A DNA stretch of 64,000 nucleotides from Lampropedia puyangensis (GTDB lineage Bacteria; Pseudomonadota; Gammaproteobacteria; Burkholderiales; Burkholderiaceae_C): assembly GCF_004833285.1 (NCBI RefSeq), contig NZ_STFG01000007.1:51306-115305 (forward strand), given 5' to 3'. The position numbers and the translations under genes were made by a program. The notes under the pieces are model-generated. The model did not search any database and was not told where the DNA came from. It worked only from the letters and a program-made list of their open reading frames with translations. Below, in pieces: positions 17,040 through 28,108 of this stretch. The first letter of the stretch is position 1; each line of letters opens with the position of its first letter.

Positions 17040-17794
17040 TTGAATTTAATGCTGTAAACAAGTGGTATGGCAATTACCATGCCCTCAATGACGTTACGGA
17101 AACCATTGCCACGGGAGAGGTCGTGGTCGTGTGCGGGCCATCCGGCTCTGGCAAATCCACTTTGATTCGCACCATCAATCGTCTAGAGCCCATTCAAAGC
17201 GGCACGATTCGCATCAATGGGCAAGACATATACGACAAAAAGCTCAACCTGAATGCTTTCCGCTCAGGCATTGGCTTCGTGTTTCAACAGTTCAACCTGT
17301 TCCCTCACCTGAGCGTTATAGGCAACATCATTCTGGCCCCGAAAAGACTGGCAGGTCTGAGTGATGCACAGGCACGCGCCAAAGCGATGCAGTTGCTTGA
17401 ACGCGTCGGTTTGGCCCACAAAGCCGATGCCATGCCCGATGCACTTTCAGGAGGCCAACAGCAACGTGTGGCCATTGCCCGTGCCTTGGCGATGGAGCCC
17501 CCCATCATGCTGTTTGATGAACCCACCAGCGCGCTCGATCCCGAAATGATCAATGAAGTGCTGCTGGTCATTCGTGACTTAGCTAAAGATGGTATGACCA
17601 TGGTCTGCGTCACCCATGAAATGGGTTTTGCGGCAGAAGCGGCAGACCGCATTCTCTTTATGGACCAAGGCCGTATTCTCGAACGCGCAACACCACAGGC
17701 ATTCTTCAATAATCCACAACATCCGCGCACCATCCAGTTTCTTGCGGACATCAACACCCCATTTCGCCATCACCAGAAAGACCTTGCACCATGA
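17036..17794 (+). CDS. Polar amino acid ABC transporter ATP-binding protein
   Basis: This 252-residue ATPase of the GlnQ/HisP family powers the importer. The Walker [11 protein letters not shown]-loop [12 protein letters not shown], signature [16 protein letters not shown], Walker [15 protein letters not shown] and switch-region CVTHEMGFA are all intact. It overlaps the permease before it and the oxygenase after it by four bases each. Confidence 0.96.
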   Translation: MIEFNAVNKWYGNYHALNDVTETIATGEVVVVCGPSGSGKSTLIRTINRLEPIQSGTIRINGQDIYDKKLNLNAFRSGIGFVFQQFNLFPHLSVIGNIILAPKRLAGLSDAQARAKAMQLLERVGLAHKADAMPDALSGGQQQRVAIARALAMEPPIMLFDEPTSALDPEMINEVLLVIRDLAKDGMTMVCVTHEMGFAAEAADRILFMDQGRILERATPQAFFNNPQHPRTIQFLADINTPFRHHQKDLAP

Positions 17795-18831
17795 CCCATG
17801 CAGCCACATCTTTGCCCATCATTGATATTAGTGCGCTGGTGGCATCTGCCACTGCAAGCCAAGCCAACATCAACCATGACGCTGTAGCCAACGTCGCAAA
17901 GCAAATCAACCAAGCATGCCGTGAGCATGGTTTTTTCTATGTCTCCAACCATGGAATTGCGCAATCACTGATTGATGCCCTGGACAGCCAGAGTCGCGCT
18001 TTTTTTGCACTTGATGAAGCCACCAAAATGCAATGGCGCATGGAGCTGGCCGGCCGAGCCTGGCGGGGTTACTTTCCACTTGGAGGAGAGCTCACATCAG
18101 GCCGCCCCGACTGGAAAGAAGGCCTCTATCTGGGCACTGAACGGGCGGCCAACGACCCACTCGTGCTCGCCCACACCCCCGTGCATGGCGCCAATCTTTT
18201 CCCCAATATCGAAGGTTTCAAAACCACCATCCTTGATTACATGGCTGCCACCACTGCACTTGGGCACGCCATCATGAGCGGCATTGCCCTCAGCCTGGAT
18301 TTGCCAGCCAACTATTTCGATGCGAGATACACCCATGATCCACTGATCCTCTTTCGCATCTTCAATTACCCATCCCAGCCCGTGCCGGATGGGCTGGATG
18401 TGCAATGGGGCGTCGGTGAGCACACCGATTACGGCTTACTGACGATCTTGCTGCAAGACCACATTGGCGGTTTGCAAGTGCGCACCCCACAAGGTTGGAC
18501 AGAAGCGCCCCCTATTTCAGGCACATTCATCTGCAATATCGGTGACATGCTCGACCGGATGACTGGAGGCCTCTATCGCTCCACGCCGCACCGAGTTCGC
18601 CGCAACACCTCTGGGCATGATCGGCTGTCATTTCCTACTTTTTTTGATCCCAACTACTTTGCCCGCGTGCAACGTATTGAAGGCTTGCCCGAGGTCCCCG
18701 ACTCAGACGACAGCGCCACACGCTGGGACCAAGCCAATGTGCACGCCTTTAATGGCATCTACGGTGACTACTTGCTCTCAAAAGTGGCAAAAGTATTTCC
18801 ACAGCTTCGCAATGACGTTTTGGACCAATAA
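17791..18831 (+). CDS. Isopenicillin N synthase-family 2-oxoglutarate/Fe(II) oxygenase
   Basis: This 346-residue protein is a non-haem iron oxygenase. The iron ligands are visible as His211 and Asp213 (GEHTDYG) and His267 (STPHRV), with Arg278 in RLS as the expected 2-oxoglutarate carboxylate contact. The N-terminal DIOX_N region (ISALVA to GFFYVSNHG) is also present. Such enzymes hydroxylate, desaturate or cyclise small molecules. The start codon overlaps the ATPase stop (ATGA), so it is in the same transcript as the amino acid importer. This suggests it acts on an imported amino acid or derivative. A strong hairpin terminator follows. Confidence 0.9.
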   Translation: MTHAATSLPIIDISALVASATASQANINHDAVANVAKQINQACREHGFFYVSNHGIAQSLIDALDSQSRAFFALDEATKMQWRMELAGRAWRGYFPLGGELTSGRPDWKEGLYLGTERAANDPLVLAHTPVHGANLFPNIEGFKTTILDYMAATTALGHAIMSGIALSLDLPANYFDARYTHDPLILFRIFNYPSQPVPDGLDVQWGVGEHTDYGLLTILLQDHIGGLQVRTPQGWTEAPPISGTFICNIGDMLDRMTGGLYRSTPHRVRRNTSGHDRLSFPTFFDPNYFARVQRIEGLPEVPDSDDSATRWDQANVHAFNGIYGDYLLSKVAKVFPQLRNDVLDQ

Positions 18832-18910
18832 CGGCACAGGTCCATCGTACCGTTAGCGTTCTTTTAAACCTCAACGCTTGTCGTGCAAACACACACAAGC
18901 TTTTGCCCAC

Positions 18911-18960
18911 AAGCAGCACCAATGCGCAGTCTTCTTGCGCACTGGTGCTGCTTATTGCTT
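18911..18960 (+). terminator. Intrinsic-type terminator after the oxygenase gene
   Basis: AAGCAGCACCA then TGCGCA (18911-18928) pair with TGCGCA then TGGTGCTGCTT (18936-18953), giving 17 base pairs with one mismatch around a 7-base loop. A modestly T-rich ATTGCTTAAT follows. It closes the importer-oxygenase operon. Confidence 0.8.
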
Positions 18961-19059
18961 AATAGATGGAAAACATGCATGCCACGCACGATCTCCGTCT
19001 TTTAAAAATCGGCAGCATCCGCGATGGCAAGAGTTATTCCAAACGAAGAGAGGCCGATC

Positions 19060-19866
19060 ATGACGAGCAAATCCATCAGTGCGTGGCTACTTACACTGAC
19101 TGCTTGTGCAGGCACAGCCTTGTTTACCTTTTTCTTTGCCTTGACATTCAGCATACCGCACTGGGTGGAGGAATATGGAGCAGCCTATATCCAACAAGAG
19201 GCCAGCAAACGTATCAATCAACGCATTGATGGTATTGCATTGCCTCAGCCCACTGACGCCAATAACCCAGTGTCACGTGCCGCTGGTGCAATCTATGCTC
19301 GCAATGCAGAAAGCATCACACAATACAAAGAGATGTTGAAAGCGCGTGTTCACGCGAAAATGGCCGAATCCATCGCCCAAGTACGCAACCTAAACTGCGA
19401 ATGCCGCAAGCGCTGGGAAGAATGGCTCAAAGACGGAGCAACAACGCAAATTACCCTGCTCGAACGCGCCAACCAAACCATTTCCACGGTCATTCACTCT
19501 ACATACGCACAAGTGGTGGAAGGGCTTAAAAAAGATATCCGTATTTTTACTGGCGTGAATGCATGCATGTTTACATTGGTTCTGGCATTGTCGCTTTTCA
19601 AATCACGTGCAACACTGCAACTGATGATTCCCGCTGGCCTTTTGGTCGTTGCTACCCTAGTCTGCACCTACTTCTATATTTTTGAACAAAACTGGCTGCT
19701 GACCATCATTCACAACGATTATCTGGGCTTTGCCTATTTAGGTTACTTGTCTTTAGTGTTCGCTTTTCTTTGCGATATCGCACTCAACCGCGCCCGTATC
19801 ACCACAGAAATCATCAACCAAATCCTCAGCGCGATTGGCTCAGCAGCTAACGCATTGCCTTGTTAG
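19060..19866 (+). CDS. Uncharacterised membrane protein with a CEC motif
   Basis: I do not recognise this 268-residue protein. It has one N-terminal hydrophobic segment (about residues 8-30), a largely helical soluble region of about 130 residues, and three further membrane spans from about 170 to 245. The soluble region contains NCECRKRWEEWL, two cysteines one residue apart, which might bind metal or form a disulfide. The start at 19060 has an AGAGAGG site 7 bases upstream. It stands alone between a terminator and the DUF3617-like gene. The topology suggests a sensor or extracytoplasmic coiled domain, but this is inference. Confidence 0.7.
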   Translation: MTSKSISAWLLTLTACAGTALFTFFFALTFSIPHWVEEYGAAYIQQEASKRINQRIDGIALPQPTDANNPVSRAAGAIYARNAESITQYKEMLKARVHAKMAESIAQVRNLNCECRKRWEEWLKDGATTQITLLERANQTISTVIHSTYAQVVEGLKKDIRIFTGVNACMFTLVLALSLFKSRATLQLMIPAGLLVVATLVCTYFYIFEQNWLLTIIHNDYLGFAYLGYLSLVFAFLCDIALNRARITTEIINQILSAIGSAANALPC

Positions 19867-20036
19867 ACACCGATGAAAAGTCACCCGTGAACCACTTGAT
19901 AAGCCGCGCCATCCAAACAGGAAATCATCTGACAGACAAGCGCAACAAACCGCTTAAATCGTAAACGATTGGAAAAGGATCTTTTGCCGCATCTATAGAT
20001 CAGATAAAAATACTCACATTAACGTGGCAAAGCCCT

Positions 20037-20597
20037 ATGCACATACAACAGCCTATCTTCACCGCACCTTTAGCACAAAGTCTTATCGTCTTAAGTCTGA
20101 CTCTTTTAGGTCTAGTGCCTCATAGTGCAGTCCATGCACAGGGGGCAAAAAGCACCATACCGACAGCAAGAGCAAACCAAGCCATTCAACCGCATAACGG
20201 CCTCTGGCACTGGAGCATGGGAACCATGCAGTCCAGCGCCACTTGCGTGCCCGGCATGGCCGAATCTCTGGCCCAACTGCTCCCTGCTCAACGCAGTGAG
20301 GACGTGCAGTTTTCCACCCCTTTTCACCCTGCCCAATTGGTGGATAACCCAGCCATTGCATGGGAACAACGCGGCCCCAATCATTTCGTGGCAACAGCCA
20401 ACGGCTTGACCTTGCAAGGATTCCCACTGCCCATGAATGCACGCTATGAGCTGCATGTGCTCAGCCCTTCGCGCATGCGCGGTGAAGCAAAGGTGGAAAT
20501 GAATGTTTGGCAGCCTTGCCAAGTCAGTGCTCCCTTTGAATTTAGCCATCAAGGCAAAGGGACATCAACTACGAAAGCAGCAACTACTTCGCGGTAA
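20037..20597 (+). CDS. Exported hypothetical protein, DUF3617-like
   Basis: This 186-residue protein has an N-terminal signal peptide (hydrophobic to about residue 30, ending SAVHA). HNGLWHWSMGTMQSSATCVPG, then the C-terminal WQPCQVS with a second cysteine, fit the layout of DUF3617, a family of small exported proteins of unknown function. The two cysteines may form a disulfide in the periplasm. It lies upstream of pyrG, with 90 bases between them. The family assignment is tentative. Confidence 0.6.
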   Translation: MHIQQPIFTAPLAQSLIVLSLTLLGLVPHSAVHAQGAKSTIPTARANQAIQPHNGLWHWSMGTMQSSATCVPGMAESLAQLLPAQRSEDVQFSTPFHPAQLVDNPAIAWEQRGPNHFVATANGLTLQGFPLPMNARYELHVLSPSRMRGEAKVEMNVWQPCQVSAPFEFSHQGKGTSTTKAATTSR

Positions 20598-20655
20598 GCG
20601 TTTAACTGAGCAGGGCTAAAAATCAGCGAAAACCTGATGGGCCAGCAAACGGTTT

Positions 20656-23215
<2,560 letters not shown>

Positions 23216-23294
23216 TACAGCCGCTGGCGGGCCAATACACACACTGTTCATATGTCCGCCATGCAGCCCCCCCTTCTTTACAGGAGACACCACC

Positions 23295-23585
23295 ATGCCC
23301 AGCGCCTATGTCATTGCATCCGTCGATGTGACTCATCCAGATCAATACGACGAATACCGCAAGCTCAGCACCCACGCCATGCAAGTACATGGTGCAGAGG
23401 TTTGCATTCGCGGCGGTAACGTGGAGGTGCTTGAAGGCGACTGGAACCCAGGGCGTACGGTGGTACTTAAATTCAGTAGTGCAGAGGCTGCCAAAGCCTT
23501 CTACAGCTCCCCCGAATACACCAAAGCCCGCCATGCCCGTGAAGGTGCAGCCATCATGCGCATGGTGCTGGTTGAAGGCGTTTAA
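23295..23585 (+). CDS. DUF1330 domain protein
   Basis: This 96-residue protein has a ferredoxin-like fold of the DUF1330 type: AYVIASVDVTHPDQYDEYRK, IRGGNVEVLEGDW and FSSAEAAKAFYSSPEYTKAR. Its function is unknown. A GGAGA site precedes the ATG. It sits between kdsA and eno, a frequent position in Comamonadaceae, and is probably co-transcribed. Confidence 0.9.
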   Translation: MPSAYVIASVDVTHPDQYDEYRKLSTHAMQVHGAEVCIRGGNVEVLEGDWNPGRTVVLKFSSAEAAKAFYSSPEYTKARHAREGAAIMRMVLVEGV

Positions 23586-24905
<1,320 letters not shown>

Positions 24906-24976
24906 TTTCCTTTAACCGCATAGCGGGGCTGGCGTCTTTTGGCGATTAATGCCCCGCACCACTTCTCACCAACAGC

Positions 24977-25261
24977 ATGTTGCGTATTCGCTATCTCGCT
25001 ACTTTGGGTCTGCTAGGACTGCTGGCTTGGTTCCAATGGCAAATCTGGACTGGGCGCGGCAGTTATCCCAATGTGGAGTTGATGCGAGAGGAAATTCGAG
25101 TACAAAAAACCTCGAACGAATTGATGCGCCAAGACAATGAGCGCTTGGCCAACGACATTGCCGACTTGCGCGATGGCCGTGAAAAAATGGAAGAAATTGC
25201 ACGCCAAGAGTTGGGCATGATCAAGCCCAATGAGGTGTTTGTGCAATACACCAAACCCTAA
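24977..25261 (+). CDS. ftsB: Cell division protein FtsB
   Basis: FtsB is a bitopic divisome protein that forms a complex with FtsL and FtsQ. The 94-residue protein has a short cytoplasmic start, one membrane helix (LATLGLLGLLAWFQWQIW), a coiled coil with LMRQDNERLANDIADLRDG, and the conserved EEIARQELGMIKPNEVFVQY. The location directly after eno is the usual one. Confidence 0.95.
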   Translation: MLRIRYLATLGLLGLLAWFQWQIWTGRGSYPNVELMREEIRVQKTSNELMRQDNERLANDIADLRDGREKMEEIARQELGMIKPNEVFVQYTKP

Positions 25262-25325
25262 CACCTGCATTCAACGTGGCGTTGTGACTGGCATTTTCAA
25301 GCCCAAAGTCCATCCCGCATAACGC

Positions 25326-25805
25326 TCAAAGTGCATCTGGCCCTATAGCTTTGGCCATTTCTTGCTCAAACGCTTTGCCGTAAGCCAATCGCAATTGGCG
25401 TTCAACGGTCATTTGTACCTTGGTCAGCAGCGGGCTTTTCTGTAATGCTGGCTGGGCAATGCGTTCATGCTTGCGGATACTGCTTTCAACGCATTGCGCT
25501 TTCGCATAGTTTTGCAACAGTTGGTACAAGCGCAGGGCATGCAAACGCTCGCTTTCTTGTAGCTGGGTAACTACCATGCCACGGCGTGCTTGTGCCGTCA
25601 GTAAACCTTCTGAATGGAGCACTTTCAATGCTTCACGAATCGGTGTTCGACTCACACCGAAATGGCGCACCAACTCCATTTCATTGATGTCATGTCCGGG
25701 CTCTAACGTGTGGTCCAAAATCTGCTCCCGCAGACGGGCAGCAATCACATCGCACAAAGAATGGGGCTGTAACAGCGGGGCGTTTTCGGTTTCAAAGGCG
25801 TGCAT
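25326..25805 (-). CDS. Short GntR-family regulator next to the prp genes
   Basis: This 159-residue protein has an N-terminal GntR winged helix: LCDVIAARLREQILDHTLEPG and ELVRHFGVSRTPIREALKVLHSEGLL. The C-terminal effector region is only about 75 residues, compared with about 130-150 for a full FCD domain, and I see no metal-binding histidine set. It is therefore truncated or a minimal variant; ftsB begins only 64 bases beyond its stop. The start is the ATG at 25803-25805 behind GGGGGAG. It is the last gene of the methylcitrate block and may regulate it, alongside the divergent XRE regulator. Confidence 0.82.
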   Translation of the reverse strand: MHAFETENAPLLQPHSLCDVIAARLREQILDHTLEPGHDINEMELVRHFGVSRTPIREALKVLHSEGLLTAQARRGMVVTQLQESERLHALRLYQLLQNYAKAQCVESSIRKHERIAQPALQKSPLLTKVQMTVERQLRLAYGKAFEQEMAKAIGPDAL

Positions 25806-25915
25806 ATAGCTCCCCCGTATTGCTGCAGGGTTGAAGTGAAACGTTGAATGGGTCTGATGCGCTGCACTCAGGCGGTCAGGGCACACGGGCTAAGCCGCGC
25901 ACGCATCACGGGCGC

Positions 25916-26800
25916 TCAGGCCGCGCTGTTATCGCTGTATTTCTGCTCCAGCGCATCCCAATAAGGCTTGTTGACCAGCCGTTGGCGCTCAGCAAATGGA
26001 GCGACCAAACCGCTGGATTCCAGAACTTGCTTTTCATCGCGCAGCAACGTTAAGGCCTTTTGCATGCCTGTCACCGCACCTTGCAGTGCGGCATTGGCGT
26101 ACAACACGATGCCAAAGCCCAACTTCCCCAGTTCAGTGGCATTGAAAATAGGGGTTTTTCCGCCAATGACCATATTCATCAATTGCGGCGTTTGCAAGCG
26201 CTGGGGCAAAGCACGCACCTCTTCTTCTTTAGTCACTGCTTCAACAAACAAAATATCTGCACCTGCTTCCGAAAAACGCTGCGCCCGCTCAATTGCGGCT
26301 TCAAAACCGAACACGGCAGCCGCATCAGTGCGTGCCATGATCAGAAAATCTGGGTCGCGGCGCGCATCGACAGCAGCCTTGATTTTGTCCACCGCTTCTT
26401 GCGTAGAAATGACATCTTTGCCGTTGAAATGGCCACAGCGTTTAGGAGCCACCTGGTCTTCAAGCTGAATGCAGTCCGCCCCTGCCCTCTCCAACGTGCG
26501 CACCGTGTGGAACACATTGAGCGCATTGCCAAAGCCTGTATCGGCATCAACCAACAAAGGCACATCGACCGCATCGCGAATGCGCGCCGTATGGTCGGCA
26601 ATTTCTGCCAAACCCATGAAACCTTGATCGGGCATTCCAAACCACATATTTGTGACGCCAGCGCCTGTAATGTAGATGGCCTCAAAGCCCAAATCAGCGA
26701 CCACACGGGCCGACAAGGCATTGAATGCGCCGGGCACGATCACGCCGCGCTTGGCGTTGACGAGTTTTCTGAGTTGCTGACGCGTAGACAAGGTTGACAT
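25916..26800 (-). CDS. Isocitrate lyase/PEP mutase-family enzyme (PrpB position, divergent active-site loop)
   Basis: This 294-residue beta-barrel enzyme has LLVDADTGFGNALNV, EDQVAPKRCGHFNGK (the KRCGH catalytic loop) and MARTDA, as in methylisocitrate lyase and its relatives. Where PrpB has an Asn-Ile-Thr-Glu-Phe-Gly block, this protein reads NMVIGGKTPIF. This is closer to the CPEP-mutase/oxaloacetate-decarboxylase branch (usually NMVEGGKTP), with the Glu replaced by Ile. In a prpC-acnD-prpF operon the expected role is cleavage of 2-methylisocitrate to pyruvate and succinate, but that specificity is not proven by the motifs. The start at 26800 (MSTLSTRQQ) is set by homology. Confidence 0.82.
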   Translation of the reverse strand: MSTLSTRQQLRKLVNAKRGVIVPGAFNALSARVVADLGFEAIYITGAGVTNMWFGMPDQGFMGLAEIADHTARIRDAVDVPLLVDADTGFGNALNVFHTVRTLERAGADCIQLEDQVAPKRCGHFNGKDVISTQEAVDKIKAAVDARRDPDFLIMARTDAAAVFGFEAAIERAQRFSEAGADILFVEAVTKEEEVRALPQRLQTPQLMNMVIGGKTPIFNATELGKLGFGIVLYANAALQGAVTGMQKALTLLRDEKQVLESSGLVAPFAERQRLVNKPYWDALEQKYSDNSAA

Positions 26801-26857
26801 ACTGGCTTTCTGTATTGTTAGGTATTGGTTTTCGGCAATGTACTGCGGCAAGCGTAC

Positions 26858-28051
26858 TCAAATGGGCGTCTCTTCGGCAGGCACGTGCACCCAACCGCTC
26901 ATCAAAATGCGGGCACTGCGGCTCATCACCGCCTTGGTCACTTGCCATTGCCCTTCTATGCATTGTGCTTGGGCGCCCACACGCAGAGTTCCCGAAGGAT
27001 GGCCAAAGCGCACGGCATCGCGTGCCCCGCCACCGGCGGCAATGTTGACCAAGGTACCGGGAATGGCAGCGGCTGTTGCAATCGCCACCGAGGCCGTTCC
27101 CATCATGGCGTGGTGCAGCTTGCCCATTGACAGGGCACGCACACGCAAATCAATTGCATCAGCTTGCACGGTTTTCCCGCTGGAGGCTGTGTATGCAGCC
27201 GCTGGTGCAACAAACGCCACTTTTGGGGTGTGCTGGCGTTTAGCGGCCTCTTCAACGGTCTTGATCAGGCCCATTTTGACAGCGCCATGCGCACGAATAG
27301 CTTCGAACCGCATCAATGCTGCCGCATCGCCATTGATGGCTTCTTGCAACTCACTGCCGGTATAGCCAAGGTCTTGCGCATTCACAAAAATAGTAGGAAT
27401 GCCCGAATTGATCATGGTGGCCTTCAACACCCCCACACCGGGCACGTCCAAATCATCGACTACATGGCCAGTGGGGAACAAGGCGCCGCCGTCCTCGCTC
27501 TCTTCTGCAGGATCAACAAACTCCAGCACGATCTCTGCGGCCGGGAAGGTCACGCCATCGAGCTCAAAGTCTCCCGTCTCCTGCACTTGGTAATGGGTGA
27601 TGGGGACCCGTGCAATGATGGTTTTGCCAATATTGGCCTGCCAGATGCGTACCTCGCAAACACCGTGTTCAGGTATACGTTCTGGCGCCACATACCCGGC
27701 ATGAATGGCAAAGGCTCCTGCCGCAGTGGTCAAATTACCGCAGTTGCCTGACCAGTCGACAAAATCGGTGTCGATGCTGACCTGCCCATACAAGTAATCC
27801 ACATCATGATCGGCATGCTGACTCGCAGAACAAATGACACATTTGCTGGTACTAGAGGTGGCCCCGCCCATGCCATCGGTTTGTTTGCCATACGCATCCG
27901 GACTGCCGATTACGCGTTGAAGCAAGCGATCGCGGGCAGCACCCGGTTGCTGCGCCGAAAATGGTAAATCTTCCAAACGAAAGAATACGCCTTTGCTGGT
28001 GCCACCTCGCATATACATGGCGGGAACTTTGATCTGTGCGGCTTTAGTCAT
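26858..28051 (-). CDS. prpF: 2-methylaconitate cis-trans isomerase PrpF
   Basis: PrpF isomerises the 2-methylaconitate made by AcnD so that the methylcitrate cycle can continue. The 397-residue protein has the family start IKVPAMYMRGGTSKGVFF, DGMGGATSSTSKCVI with the conserved Cys/Lys, and FVDWSGNCGNLTTAAGAFAI. It lies 58 bases after acnD in the same direction. The start is the ATG of MTKAAQIK at 28049-28051, where homology begins. Confidence 0.95.
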   Translation of the reverse strand: MTKAAQIKVPAMYMRGGTSKGVFFRLEDLPFSAQQPGAARDRLLQRVIGSPDAYGKQTDGMGGATSSTSKCVICSASQHADHDVDYLYGQVSIDTDFVDWSGNCGNLTTAAGAFAIHAGYVAPERIPEHGVCEVRIWQANIGKTIIARVPITHYQVQETGDFELDGVTFPAAEIVLEFVDPAEESEDGGALFPTGHVVDDLDVPGVGVLKATMINSGIPTIFVNAQDLGYTGSELQEAINGDAAALMRFEAIRAHGAVKMGLIKTVEEAAKRQHTPKVAFVAPAAAYTASSGKTVQADAIDLRVRALSMGKLHHAMMGTASVAIATAAAIPGTLVNIAAGGGARDAVRFGHPSGTLRVGAQAQCIEGQWQVTKAVMSRSARILMSGWVHVPAEETPI

Positions 28052-28108
28052 GGTGCTGTTCACTGGTGAATAGGTTGCCAATAGCATGGATGAATAAAAC
28101 TAAAGAAG

